DNA of 64,000 bases from Phragmites australis (GCF_958298935.1 NC_084933.1:7485001-7549000); one strand, 5' to 3'; counted from the first letter of the stretch, positions 33,400-46,250 are shown. Translations and numbers: made by a program. The notes: a model not told the origin generated them from the sequence alone.

Positions 33400-34997
33400 T
33401 GATGAGATGTGAGTTAGCGCATGGCATGTCGTGAGACGGATGTGTGTTAGCTCTCATCTTATTAAATGGTCTCCCTAATGATTAATTCGAATACAATTTG
33501 GATAGATCTTGACATGTTCCCTTCGTGTTCTCGCTCCCTCTCCCTCTCAATGACAACTCGCACACAGGTCGTGGAACAGTCCAATGTCGTGCATGATGGC
33601 CGCTGGCCAAGCTACAATAACCTCACACGAAACCTGGGCAAAAGCTGCGCTGCCCGCTATTCAGTTCACCGAGACGTCGAGATGTCAGCTCACCGCTCTT
33701 TCTCTCCCTCTTTATACAAGGGAAACTAGCCCCCTTCTTTCCTTTCCCCATTCTTTCCTAAATCCTCCGCCACCCAAATTCATCACTGTCGTTGATCCCC
33801 ATGCCGGTAGCTCATGAGAGGAGCACCACCCAAGGAGCACAAAGGTCATTCGGAGCTACCCTTTCCCGCCTGGCGGCTATGTGGAGCACACGTCACACCA
33901 CCAAGCTTGCCACACCACCATCATGTCCCAAATCCGCCATCAACCCCTGCCCTGTGCTGGTAAGCTTCTGACCACCCTTCGTTTTCCTTCCCTATTGCTC
34001 AGTGGCATGTTCTGACCCGCCTTCGCGCGACTTAGCCTAGTAAAGAGGTTTTCCCCTACTGCCGTTGTGTTGAGCTCACCAGAGGCCCTTGTTTCCCGCA
34101 ACAACATCAGCCATCGAGCAATAAAGCACGCGGGAGCCTTATGCTGTAGTTTAGGTCTTCTGTAGGCGCCTCAAACCATAGGAAAACTAGGGGAATTGTT
34201 GTCCAACCATCGCCATCACCGTGCCGAATTTCGACAATGATCTAGGGTTGTGTCGGCTATCGCTTAATGGCCAGGTACAATAAAACAAAATCACCATGAA
34301 ACCAAGACTCTTGGCCACCTAGTCTTGACCTAAGCCACCGCCATTTTGCCAACTCTTGTGAGCTCACCAGAGGAGCACTGTTGTTAGGGCCAAGCACTGG
34401 TATCTCGCCTTTGTGCTCGGCACTAAGCCTGTCTATGGACTAGCTTCCCCGCTCCGCTCCATCTAACGATGCGCGCGTTGAACAGCCACACAGGCCAAAG
34501 CCTGGCTCAACCATGGGCACCCTGGCCCACTAACGCAGCCTACGGGCACAACCCAGTAAGCCGAGGCCACTTCCTCGATGGGCTAGCCTACTCCGCTCAA
34601 CTTGCTAAGCCAAATGGCCTAAGGCCGATGGCTGATGGACTGGCTCAGTGCGCGTGGCCCAACTCTGTGCAAGCCCAAACCCAAGCCCAAGCCCAAGTCC
34701 AAGTCCAGCCAACCTGAGCTAGTGGGACCCACATGCACTATGTAGTGGGCCCCACAAGCCCCACAAGGCACTATGAAGTGGACCCCGCCCAGGTACTATA
34801 CAGTGGGTCTATATCAATCCTTAGTGGGTCCCCCAAGGGCCCCACCTATGAATAATGTCTTTTATATTTTCTTGATTTAAATTTAGATTAAATCTTTTGG
34901 CAGTCATAATTTCTCCATTCTAACTCTGATTTCGACAATTCTTTCATCTAAATTCATCTAACTTGGAGATCTATCTTTCTATCATAGTGTGATATCC

Positions 34998-36418
34998 TGT
35001 AGGATCGAATATGCCCAAAATACCCAATCAGAGGGGGGTGAATGATTGTGGAAACCAAATTCAAAGATTAACTCACCTTAATCAAAACTTGATTAAACTC
35101 GGTATTTCACTCGAAACAGAATGCACAAGCTCTAGTAAAAATAATAGAGAAAGATCTACCGGTCGGATTGCTCTTAAATTTGGTCAGCAAAAACTAGATT
35201 CAAATACGAAACTAACCCAATAAGTATCGAGTAAATCGGATATATGGATCAAAAGTTATTCCTCATCGAAGCAGACTATGTCAACCAGTACGAGTAGATC
35301 AAAACCTAGTCGAGTTGACAAAAAACTACTCGAGAACAAAACAAATCCATTCAAATTTTTCCCAGATCAAACACTAGATATTCTAGTAAGATTTTGGATG
35401 GATTAAACCAAGATGAAACTTCATAGACACATGAAATTAACTGAAAACAAAAACCGAGCATGCAAAATATAAAACAGAGCAAAAATTCCAAATCAGCAAC
35501 TCATCAACTTACGAAACTTGATTTTCATTGCATAGATGAGTTTACAAGATGCCTCTCCAAAGCATCCAACAAGGATTTACACGAAATCCCAAAATAGCTC
35601 TCTCTCGAGTTTCTCTACCTCTCTGCTGCGTTCTGCGCTCTTTCTACCCAATACAACAAACCTCTCTATTTATAGGAAAGCCACACGCACAAACGTGACC
35701 GAATTGAACTACAACTCCTATCGTATTCAATCTAGTCTCTATCCTCTTCTAATCACAAGAGGACACATAACTTCTGCTAATTAAGCTAGTTAGCCAAAAA
35801 CTCTTACGTAATCATACATTCACATCTCCCATGCACACATGCATATATGTAATCAACTCAGAGTCCATCTCCGACACTAACTCTTGTCTCAAGTCCATCC
35901 ACTACACGACTCCCTCGTGCCTGCTCCGACTTGAACACAAATTAGTCTTCACGTCCTCTCATGATCAGATCGCCTCCTGCGTCCATCACGAAGCCTTGTC
36001 TCAATATGCATTGTTTTCTCAGCTTGAATGCCCCGCGTGACATCCTCGATCACCACGACCTTAGTTCCTCCTGAACCTAGTCGTTGAACCTCAATTCCTC
36101 TCTGGACTTAGTTCATCGATCAGTCATCGACCACGTTTGACTTCGAGTAACACCTGCACATGAATCAAACAACAATCAAATATGAGCACAAGTCCTTCCT
36201 GACTTGACTCAAGATCAGTTCACGCAACACCACGCAAACTCCAAGCAAAACCAATACGCTAACATAAGCATACCCAACTAATGATAATGCAACAAACCAA
36301 CTATGCTATCTAAACATATCTTAGCAACTCATGAACATCAACCAAATGTCATTATGCTAAATCACTTTGCACTATCAATTTCATCAATCGAACCGATTTT
36401 TTATCACATGATCTCATA
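34998..36418 (-). repeat. 3' LTR of the second Sirevirus-like element
   Basis: Starts TGTAGGATCG on the plus strand and ends TCTCATA, where the partner has TCTCACA, so the terminal CA has become TA by one transition. Flanked on the left by TATCC and on the right by a polypurine tract (minus strand). Confidence 0.92.
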
Positions 36419-37390
36419 ATCTCCCCCTTGATGAAAACATTGGCAACCCTCATGTGAATATTGGTAACCTTTTAACAGTCATGATTTGATTTTAAAATCA
36501 AACGCAAAGTGAAATCAAAAGAAAAAAAATCCTTTGAAGAAAAAATTTTCTCTCCCCCTTTGGTAATGGTTTCATCAAAAAAATTTAAAAGAGAGAATCA
36601 AATCTTGTCATTTCAGTCATTTCAATGAGCATCAGAATTCATCCACATATATAACAAATAGTCAACCATGCCAGAATATTTGCACCAACCCGTCTACACA
36701 TGTAAAAATATAGTGTGAGCACGATTTATCAAGTATAATTAATGATTTATTTGTAAGACATGGTCTCCCAATCTCAATCACTCGAATTCTCAATTTATAT
36801 GCTATCAAAAATATGAATATCAAAAGTATGTCATTGTTTTGATTTAGAAAGATATATAACAAGATGTCAATTTTGATATCAAGAATTTCTCATATTCTTT
36901 TGCAAGGAATTATATGCACCATCAACCTTATTCTATCCAACCATGCCAAGCCTATGTCAAAAACACAAACAAAAGCTTAAGACGATGATTTTGGTCATAC
37001 ACGACTTCTTCCAAGTTTTTATCAAATTGCAATGATAAGCAATCTCAAAAAAGAAGTGCAATAGTACATACTTCCTTGATCTTTTGTATATCAACTATAT
37101 TCAGCACCTTTTCATTTCTTTGATCCTTACACATATAGCATTTTTATCAAAGATCAAAGCAATCAAGAGAGTTTAACCATGATCAAATTTAATTAAAGTT
37201 GACATTCGAATTAAAAAATCATGACAATAACTACACAGTTACACATATAGATATGAAAGTGCAAAAACTCATATGTAGCATAAGCATTGGCTTCAAAAGT
37301 CACATATGTATCAGATATGATGCTCATCATATTTCATTATTTTCTTATTTTTATAAACTTTGACAAGTTCCAAGATATAAGAACTCCCCC
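36419..37390 (-). other. Tail with repeated polypurine tracts
   Basis: Three G-rich purine tracts on the minus strand: AAGGGGGAGAT at 36419-36429 directly beside the LTR, AAGGGGGAGA at 36551-36560, and GGGGGAG at 37384-37390. Multiple such tracts upstream of the 3' LTR are a known Sirevirus trait. No env-like ORF is visible between them. Confidence 0.65.
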
Positions 37391-37440
37391 TCAAAACAAT
37401 CCCATAGGACGAATAACACCAAATTCTCCCTGAAGAAAAG

Positions 37441-38120
37441 TAAACTGAGAAGAATCCAAAGGTTTTGTGAAAATATCTGCCAATTAGTATTCAGTATTCA
37501 CACGGAGAAGTTCAATGTTTGCTTTTTCAACATTGTCTCTAAGAAAATAAAATCTGATGTCAATGTGTTTAGTCCGAGAATATTCCACATGATATTTAGC
37601 AATACTTATAGCACTAGTGTTATCACAGAAAAGTGGAACACTCTATAAATTAACCCCATAATCTTTAAGTATAGCAACTATCCAAAGAGTTTATGAATAA
37701 CAACTAGCAGCAGCTACATATTCAGATTCAGCAGTAAATTGTGCAACAGAGGACAGTTTCCTAGATGACCATGTAACAAGAGAATTACTCAAGAAATAAC
37801 ATGTACTAGATGTACTTTTTCTATCAATTCTACAACCTCCAAAATTAGCATCAGAAAAAGCTCTTAAGCTAAGAGATGAAGAAGCAAAAAGTCAAATGCC
37901 AAAATCTTGAGTTCCATGAAGATACCTTAGAATCCGTTTGACAACTTGTTGATGTGAAGCACTTGGAGAAGCTTGAAATCGTGCACACAAGCATACAACA
38001 AATTGTATATTTGTTCTTGAAGCAGCGAGATACAAAAGTGATCCAATCATACTTCTATAATTTTTTTGATCAATTGGCTCACCATCTTCATCAGGATCAA
38101 GTGTTGTTGTTGCTCCAATA
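37441..38120 (-). pseudogene. Sirevirus-like RNase H (decayed)
   Basis: Minus-strand frame with stops: MIGSLLYLAAS-like region, SDANFGGC, AESEYVAAASC, LFCDNTSAISIAK, RTKHIDIRFYFLRD and LADIFTKPL. The Asp, Glu and Asp of the RNase H active site can be picked out. Several stops replace expected Gln or Trp. Confidence 0.8.
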
Positions 38121-38125
38121 GGTGT

Positions 38126-38981
38126 TGTTGGGGGTCGTTGTTAAGGACCCCTGACGGCCCCTTGGCTTAACCAGCCCCGCCTCCCGAAGGCTCAGTCTCC
38201 CAAAGCCTCGGCCTCCCAAAGCCTCGGCCTCCCGAAGCCCTGGCCTTCCGGAGTCTTGCCTCCCGAAGGCTCAGCCTCCCAAAGGCTCGGTCTCCCGAAG
38301 CCTCGGCCTTCCAAAGCCCCAGCCTTCCGGAGTCCTACCTCCCGAAGACTCAGCCTCCCAAAGGCTCGGTCTCCCGAAGCCTCAGCCTCCCGCTGCTCTG
38401 GCCGGCTTCCCGGAGGCTACTGGGTGAGTCATCAGGCCTCAGGAAAGATCTGCCAAAGGGGGAGCACCGGTCGTACTTTGTCTGCAAGGAGGTGACCGAC
38501 ATTAAATGCCCAGGCTCGTGGATGCCGCTCTAACACCCCGACATAATGGAGGCTATCTTGACACCCCTGACAGTGCGGTGTCGGGCCGCAGTTAGCGACC
38601 GGCTCGCCCCCTTCAGGGGGCAGGCACCATGATAATTACCACGGTAGATATTTATCTCCCAGATAAGGTAGAAAGCAGTTATCCAGGATAAGGCCCAATA
38701 AATCGGTCAGATCCCAAATATTTGTACATTATGATAACTTGTACGCCAAGCTACGTACGGTCCTATAAATAGGAGCCATGGTCGCTTGGGCTAACAGGGG
38801 AGGAAGACAACAGGAAGACACAGAGATGAAAACACACCAAGTCACGCTGTGATACTCCTCCCAAAGCGATCTATTTTTTCTACCATCAATACATTCGTGG
38901 TGTTCCTTTCTCTTAAACTTCGTCTCCTTAGAAGAAATTCTTGCCGTATTTGCTGGGGCAAGATGAACTCTTGCTCCAACA
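38126..38981 (+). mobile_element. Solo LTR inserted in the Sirevirus pol, 856 bp
   Basis: TGTTGGGGG at the left and CTCCAACA at the right give inverted TGTTGG/CCAACA ends. Flanks are GGTGT (38121-38125) and GGTGC (38982-38986), a 5-bp duplication with one transition. A TATA box TATAAATA at 38764-38771 sets the plus orientation. A 79-bp GC-rich unit (CCTTCCGGAGTC...) is tandemly repeated at about 38244-38400. It has no coding region, so it is an LTR left after recombination. The pol frame of the host element resumes on each side. Confidence 0.85.
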
Positions 38982-39031
38982 GGTGCCATGATCAGCTTGC
39001 TGTTTTCCATCTCAAAACATCATAGCAGGTC

Positions 39032-39900
39032 TCATGTATACTTACTTTGATGAACAAAAGTACCTTCTTTGATTTGTTTAACTTGAAGTCCCAAAAGGTA
39101 TGTTAGTTCACCCATCATACTTATCTCAAATTCCCTGCTCATCATTTCTGAAAACTTGGACACCAAAGCATGAGAAGAACAACCAAAAATGATATCATCT
39201 ACATAAATCTGAACAAATAGTTGATCATTACCATGCTTGAGCACAAACAACGTCTTGTCCACTTTTCCCATTTCAAAACCCTTTTCAAGAAAAAAGGTTT
39301 TAAGCCTATCATACCACGCTCTAGGAGCTTGTTTTAAACCATACAAAGCTTTAGACAACTTGTATACATAATTAGGATAGTTAGGATTATCAAAACCAGG
39401 TGGTTGCTTAACATAATCACTTTATTTATATAGCCATTCAGAAAAGCACTTTTGACATCCATTTGATATAATCTAAAGCCTTTAGATGCAGCAAAAGCTA
39501 AAAAATTCTAACAGCTTCTAGTCTAACAACCAAAGCAAAAGTTTCCTAAAATCTAGCCCTTCTACCTGTTTAAAATCTTGAGCTACAAGTCTAGCTTTGT
39601 TTCTAACAACAACACCATCCTCACTTTGTTTATTTTGAAAACCCATTTAGTACCGATAAGTGTATGACCCGAAGGAAGTGCGACAAGCTTCCATACTTTG
39701 TTCCGTTCAAAATTTTCAAGTTCCTCATGCATGGTATTGATCTAAGATTCATCGGTTAATGCATGTGAAACATCTTTGGGTTCAAAAGAAACAACAAAAG
39801 CTGAATGAGCATGAGAATTAGAATCAATAAATCTGGACCGTGTGACTCGCTCATGCAAATCTCCAACCATCTAATCAGGTGGATGACTCCGCTGAATGTG
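39032..39900 (-). pseudogene. Sirevirus-like reverse transcriptase (decayed)
   Basis: 39032-39358 is an open 108-codon piece: LYGLKQAPRAWYDRL, FVQIYVDDIIFGCSS with YVDD intact, and MMSREFEISMMGELTYLLG. Upstream pieces with stops give YQMDVKSAFLNGY, GTKWVFK and NTMHEELENFERNKVW. The downstream end (MENSKLIMAPVGA) runs straight into the solo LTR. Confidence 0.85.
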
Positions 39901-40023
39901 CAAAGGAGCTGTCACTCAAGAAGCATTCTCTTCTTCTCCTTCAATACGCAACAGATGATGTAGTAGCTTGAGGATGTCCAATTGTAGCTCATCATCATCC
40001 ACAAAAATGCTCTCGAACTCCCT

Positions 40024-40680
40024 CTAAATATGTGTATCTGTACCTACATCACTTGATCTAGTTCCAGGATTAGTCTCATTAAAAGTAACCTCATAGGTTT
40101 CAACAATTTTATTAGTCTCCAAAACAAGAACTCGATAGCCACGAGTATGAGCAGGATATCCAAGAAAAATACCTTCTGTTGATATGGACTCAAATTTATC
40201 CAAATTTCCAGATTTCAGCACAAAGCACTTGCAGCCAAAAACTCGAAAGTGAGATACACTATGCCTATGTCCAAACTGCAGCCCATATAAAGTTTTACCT
40301 AATTTAGATCTCAAGAAAACACAGTTTGAAATATAACAAGCAGTACATATAGCTTCAGCCCAAAAATTTCTAGGAGTAGAAAATTCATCTAACATGGTCC
40401 TAGCCATCTCGACCAGAGTTCTATTCTTCCTTTCAACTACACCATTTTGTTGAGGAACTCTAGGTGATGAAAATTGATGTTCAATACCTTTCTCAGCACA
40501 AAAGTGATCAAAAGAAGAGTTCTTAAATTCTGTTCTAGTATCACTTCTAATCACTCTTAAAGATCCTGAGAGATCAATATAAAATCTAAGAACTAAACTT
40601 CTAAAATAATCAAAAGCTTCATCCTTAGATGCCATAAAGTAAACCTAATAAACCTGTCATTTACCTGCACTATACCTTTT
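40024..40680 (-). pseudogene. Sirevirus-like integrase, 5' part deleted
   Basis: 203-codon frame with LRVIRSDTRTEFKN, PQQNGVVERKNRTLVEMAR and VSHFRVFGCKCFVL. The second catalytic Asp and the Glu are present, but the zinc finger and the segment with the first Asp are missing: the protease region at 40680-40810 is joined almost directly to the middle of the core. This is an internal deletion of several hundred bases. Confidence 0.85.
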
Positions 40681-41042
40681 GCAATAACTGAGGTAGAAGA
40701 AGCTTCTCCAAAAATAACACTTTCAGCACGAGATGCATGTACAAGGGAGAAGAACCAATTTTTATCACCGAACATGTGGCGTGAGCATCTGGAATCGACT
40801 AGCCAAATGTTCTCCTTCCTCGCTCGAGAAACCTCAGTACTGTGGTTAGTAATAAATCTTTTAGAAATTCAGTACTGAGTTACTCGACCAACAACACAAG
40901 TAGGCAAACGAGTAGCACGAGTAGACTTAACTCGAGAAGCTCAAGTGAGTTTAATTCGAGAAGCACTAGTAGCTCGAGTACTCTGAACTCGAGAAGCTCG
41001 AGTAGGTTCAACTTGAGTTACACGGGTAGTAAAAGGTGATGA
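40680..41042 (-). pseudogene. Sirevirus-like protease fragment with repetitive linker
   Basis: The protease core reads WLVDSRCSRHMFGDKNWF; the active-site Gly after D-S is Arg (one G-to-A change), so it is dead. Upstream, 40880-41035 codes an Arg/Ser/Thr-rich repeat built of ACTCGAGAAGCTCGAGTA-like units, not a normal protease-gag linker. Confidence 0.75.
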
Positions 41043-42160
41043 CTATTTCACCTGAGGCACAACATGAGGTGCCACAACCTCACGAGAGATAAAACGTGCC
41101 TTTCGCAAATTAGACCTAGCCATAGACTTTTCTTTTTGTTGTTGTTTAGCTAGTCTAAAGCAAAAATATACTAAATGTCCATCTCTACCATAATGAGTGC
41201 AAGTGTACTTAACCTGATGTATGGATTTTGAAGAAGAAGCAACATTTGCATTCATTGTAGAGGATAAAAATCTAGCAGACTTAAAAACAACCTTCTTAGG
41301 TTCAGATTCAGCAAGAGCTTCAAATTTTCCATAGCCAAGAGCTTTAACAATAGTGGTTGAATTTGTCTTAAAACGAGCATAGGGATCAAAACTAAACCTT
41401 GTTTACATGTACTTGACTTAGATGAATCTAAAATCAGGTTCAGATTTTTCTTTCCCTTAGAAAAACATTCTAAAATTCCTTTCAAGTAATCAACATGTTT
41501 AGAAAGAGTTGGGCACTTATCATAAGCAACACTCATATGTTTCTTTTGTTTACTACAGTTAGAGCATGAGAGAACCTCATGAGTAATCATGCCATTAGAA
41601 CAAGAAATTGAATCATGCAAATTAGACGTTGAACAACTTGCATTTTTAACATGTTTGCAATTTAACACAAAAAATTTCTCATTCTCAATTTCTTCTCTAA
41701 GTTTTTCAAGAGTAGAAGCATGAACATATCTAAGAGAAGTGAGCTCAAAATAAATTAAGTCACATGACTTATAAGCATCATCATCAGGAATTAAAGTCTT
41801 AAGTCTTGCAATTTTAGAATTAAGAGATTTAATTAAAACATCACATTTTTTAATTTTCTTGTTACATTTCTCTAAGAGTGTACCAAGATGAACAACAACA
41901 TTAGATAGATCAATTACTCGATCGAAGTCTCTCCTTTCCAAGCCTTGGATAATCAGGTTCCTTGCCCTGCTGTTCGCCTCGACATGAGACATGTTCTGTG
42001 CCGTAACTTCATTACTCTCAGGGACCACATATGGCTTGTAGACCTTTTCCCAGATTGCAAAGCCCTGTGCTTGAATATAGGCCTCCATCTTCGCCTTCCA
42101 GAACTGAAAATTAACTCCATCAAAAACACAAGGTTTTGTGAAATACCTATCTGAAGCCAT
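41043..42160 (-). pseudogene. Sirevirus-like gag (decayed)
   Basis: From an ATG at 42160 (MASDRYFTKPCVFDGVNFQF) through FWKAKMEAYIQAQG and LIIQGLERRDFDRV, then straight into a Lys/Leu coiled-coil part (LLEKCNKKIKKCDVLIKSLN) with the central gag core missing. After a frameshift the zinc knuckle appears at 41043-41255 as CTHYGRDGHLVYFC, in which the second Cys is Tyr, the same G-to-A change as in the other Sirevirus. A basic tail (KQQQKEKSMARS) follows. Confidence 0.8.
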
Positions 42161-42199
42161 GTTTCTAATTACCGATTAAGATCAATTAGAAATGATTAA

Positions 42200-42212
42200 G
42201 GCTTTGATACCA
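42200..42212 (-). other. Primer-binding site of the second Sirevirus-like element
   Basis: Minus strand TGGTATCAAAGCC starts at 42212, two bases inside the LTR; one base (A for G) differs from the usual TGGTATCAGAGC. Confidence 0.8.
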
Positions 42213-42214
42213 AT

Positions 42215-43628
42215 TGTAGGATCGAATATGCGCAAAATACCTAATCAGAGGGGGGGGGGTGAATGATTGCGGAAACCAAATTCAAAGATTAACTCACCCA
42301 AATCAAAACTCGATTTAAACTCAGTATTTCACTCGAAATAGAATGCACAAGCTCTAGTAAAAACGATGTAAAGAAAGATCTGCTAGACGGATTGCTCTCA
42401 AATTTGGTCAGTCGAAACTAGTTTTAAATATGAAACTAACCCAATAAGTATTGAGTAAATCATATATGTGGATCAAAAATTATTCCAGGTCAAAGCAGAC
42501 TGTGTCAACCAGTATCAAGTAGATCAAAACTTAGTCGAGTTGACAAAAAGCTACTCAAAAACAAACCAAATCCACTCGAATTTTTCTCAGATCAAACACT
42601 AGATATTCTAGTAAGGTTTTGGATAGATTAAACCAAGATGAAACTTCATAGACACATGAAATTAACTGAAAAACCAAAATCGAGCATGCAGAATATAAAA
42701 CAGAGAGAAAATTCCGAATCAACAACTCATCAACTTACGACACTTGATTTTCATTGCATAGATGACTTTATAAGATGCCTCTCCAAAGCATCCAACAAGG
42801 ATTTTCATAAAATCCTAAAGCAGCTCTCTCTCGAGTTTCTCTATCTCCCTGCTATGTTCTACGCTCTTTTTACCCAATACAACAGACTTCTCTATTTATA
42901 GAGTAGCCACACGCACAAACGTGACCAAATCAAACTACAACTCCCTATCATATTCAATCTAGTCTCTATCCTCTTCTACTCACAAGAGGACAAATAGCTG
43001 CCGCTAATTAAGCTAGTTAGCCAACAACTCTTACGTGATCATGCATGCACATCTCCCATGCACACATGCATATACGTAACCAACTCACTAACTCTTGTCT
43101 TAAGTCCAGCATCCACACGACTCTCTCGTGGCTGCTCCGACTTGAACACGAATTAGTCTTCACGCCCTCTCACGATCAGATCACCTCCTGCGTTTATCGC
43201 GAAGCCTTGTCTCAATATGCATTGTTTTCTCAGCTCGAACGTCCCGCATGACATCCTTGATCACCACGACCTCAGTTCCTCCTGAACCTAGTCACGGAAC
43301 CTCAGTTCCTCCCTGAACTTAGTTGTCGATCCGTCATCTACCACGTTCGCCTTTGAGCAACACATGCACATGAATCAAACAACAATCTAGTACGAGCACA
43401 AGTCCTTCCCGACTTGACTCAAGATCAGTTCATGCAACACCATGTAAACTCCGAGTAAAACCAACACGCTAACATAATCATATCCAACTAATGATAATGC
43501 ATCAAACCAACTATGGTATCCAAGCATATCTTAGCAACTCATGAACATCAACCAAATGTCATTATGCTAAATCACTTTGTGCTTCTAATTTCATCAATCA
43601 AACCAATTTTTCATCACATGATCTCACA
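42215..43628 (-). repeat. 5' LTR of the second Sirevirus-like element
   Basis: Starts TGTAGGATCG and ends TCTCACA on the plus strand; followed by the TATCC duplication. It has a G10 run near the start where the partner has G6. TATA-like CTATTTATAG lies at about 42892. Confidence 0.92.
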
Positions 43629-45480
43629 TATCCATTAGAACTCATTTGGTTTTCCATTTGGTACTAATTGATTCTTCTATAGTATAGTCCTATGTTGATC
43701 GTAATCGCGTTTGTAGAACCGAAAGACTTCGCAGAGAACTCGGAGGATCCTAACTTCGACCAAGGGTTAGAAGAAGATTCGGAGAAGCCAAGTCTGTCTC
43801 CTTGATCATTTTGAACCCATGTTTTTAATAATCTAATTGATCAACTTAAAACTTAACTTATTATCGCATGTGCTATGTATTGCGTTATTTCAACTGCTTG
43901 CCGTAGTTAAACCTATCAAACAATTACCATGTCTTAAATGTGTTATCCAGAATATATATTACCCTTGGATTTACCTACCGTTAACTATATTAACGTCGGA
44001 TGATGCTTTGATATCTAGCATGCTTAGGATGAAATACAACTCTTTAGAAATGTCTCCTATGGAATACATCTCTTCAGAGATGTCACTTCACTGAATAATT
44101 GTTTTAACTCGCATACCATGAATCTTTAGTGATTGTGAAATCCTTTATGTAGTATGGGATATGGTGAGTGGTGTATAAAATGGGTGAAAACTATTTTGGC
44201 GAGGGCAAGTAGGGTACTCCTCCGGTCGATGATACTCTTGGGGACTTGAGCTACCTTTGTGGTATTCATTGCCAACGAAAGATGCCTGCTACAGCTGTAT
44301 AAGTACTGAATCATTGCACCGTCATGCTAATCCACCACAATGCAACCATATTTCATATATGGGTAGGACTTGACTTTTCTATCACCCGACTGAATTAGAC
44401 ATCATACTAGGAAGCCTGGGAGGCAACGGGAACCCAAGTGTCTAATAGATGCTCTACGTAGGTGTTTTTGGCCTAGCCACAGATATGGTCAGTGGGGGAG
44501 TGCACTCTATACGAGACCTTGAGCACTTGGGGGTATCGCGTAGAAAAGTCCGGCAAGGGAAGGTGGTTCAAGTGTCTCGGTATGATTTGCTCCTCCGCTT
44601 GCAATGGCTGAAGGCTGAGTATATTGCGTAGGTACAGTGTAAAACCTCTACAAAGTGTAAATCTATTCGAATAGTTGCGTTTACGGTCATGGACATGCAA
44701 AAGCAATGACTGCAGCAATTAGACTTAGGGTATGTGTGTGTAACTTTGATGAGCGAGTGTGTAGACTAAATGTTTGTGTGATAAGGTTGCCAGCTCAATC
44801 TGTCAGAAGCTGTGTGATACTAGAGGTACACCAAACATAATGATATGGACTGTAGAGCAAGGTGTAGCCCCTCTCAGGACCAAAAAATTCCCATATATAA
44901 CCTTTTTCGATCTATTTCAAAGTTGACAATAGAGAATACAATTGAACTGCATAAAACTGGTTTACACTTAAATTAAATCGTGAAGCCTTGTCCATGAGAT
45001 ATCCTTTATACATCTATCAATACCTTGAAGTAGTATAGGACTTGCTGAGTAACTTCTATACTCACTCTTACTATCATTCTGATCAGGAAGCAAATGCCAA
45101 CTTTGCTGGAGACGAAGGCATGAATGAGGAGTAGATTTAGTAGTCACGTTCACACCCTAACTGCCTTTGGCTTTAGGTAGTCGTTCCGCTGTACTTTCAG
45201 CTTGCCGTTAGGCCAAAATTGTAATATACAGTATGGATTGAAGATCTTTTGTACTCTATAATCATAATAGTTTTATGTATGATGTATGACTGTGATGTCA
45301 CAATTATTGTACTATACATATCAACTATTTGATCTAGGCACTGGTATAAGAGATATATGAGATCCCAGGTTAGGAGGTCTTAAAAAATTATAATGAAAGG
45401 GTAGTTTCATGATATTTATTATTAAAAGTGTGGTTCTGTGATACGTAAGGACTAAAAAAGGTGTAGTGGTGTGAAATAAC

Positions 45481-46250
45481 TTTGTAAATGTGTAGTTTTG
45501 TGAAAGTTTTTACAATTGTAGTGTAGTTTTGTAAAATTTATTCAATTTACTATCATAATATATAATTATTTTCTTTTAAATAATGTATTTTTATAGATAT
45601 TATTAGTCAAAGTGTCATATTGAAAATATTGTCGATATCCTAATGGACTTATAATTAGGATCAGAGGATAGTACTTTCATTTCGATGGTGTAATAAGTGT
45701 TTCGAACAAGGATTAAGTTTTTGAATGGTTCGATTATTTTTGTTAATAACTTATCAATTTGTGTTTCGCTTCCTAATTTAATTTGCCAGGATCATCAATT
45801 CATTCCCACTTTTTCTTTACAATTTTAAGATTCAATGGCATATAGCAAATTTCTCTAATTTTTATGCCCATTGCAAAACAAACACGACACTCTGTTATGA
45901 TTAGTGCTTGTTGGTTTTATCGGAATTATTCCACTTAACCTAAATAACTAAGACCGCACCCAATGCAGATGTCTATAGCTATTTCCTAGAAGAGATAAGA
46001 AATAATATTCTAATACATAATGTCTATAGCTTGTATCTAAAGAGGTTTCTATGATCAATAGATAAATGCAAGTAACCATGAAATTTCTTCCGAAAGACAC
46101 TAGTTTGTTCTCTTTCCTCATTTAATTACTTGCTATATTAGATTTTATCCTACGTAAATGTGCATTTAATGTATAAGACATAAGCCTAGATGAAGCATTG
46201 GGAGTGACCCAATGTCCTCTCATCAAAAAATAAAAAGGTCTGTTTAACCA
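45481..46250. other. AT-rich spacer with a possible small MITE
   Basis: No gene. CCGCACCCAATGCAGATG at about 45954 and its imperfect complement ATGAAGCATTGGGAGTGACC at about 46193-46212 could be the termini of a 260-bp MITE, but no clear target duplication is seen. Confidence 0.3.

Larger units (their letters stand above)
34998..43628 (-). mobile_element. Complete but decayed Sirevirus-like Ty1/copia element
   Basis: LTRs at 34998-36418 (1421 bp) and 42215-43628 (1414 bp) start TGTAGGATCGAATATG and end CTCACA (CTCATA on the left). The five-base duplication TATCC is perfect at 34993-34997 and 43629-43633. Order on the minus strand: LTR, Met-tRNA primer site, gag, zinc knuckle, protease, integrase, reverse transcriptase, RNase H, about 1 kb of tail with several polypurine tracts, LTR. 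By eye the LTRs differ at about 9% over the first 320 bases, far older than the copia at 3116. An 856-bp solo LTR interrupts pol. Confidence 0.92.
33400..45480 (+). mobile_element. Gypsy-LTR-like remnant split by a Sirevirus
   Basis: The two parts, about 33400-34997 and 43634-45480, are made contiguous by removing the Sirevirus and one TATCC. The left part has a TATA-like TTTATACA at 33711 and a leader with splice-donor-like GCTG|GTAAGC at 33960. The right part (for example GGTACTCCTCCGGTCGATGA, GAGACCTTGAGCACTTGGGG) reads, from memory, like long LTRs of grass chromovirus gypsy elements with LTRs of several kb. No gag or pol from it is present, so it would be a solo LTR. Both outer ends are approximate and the family call is weak. 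Confidence 0.4.
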
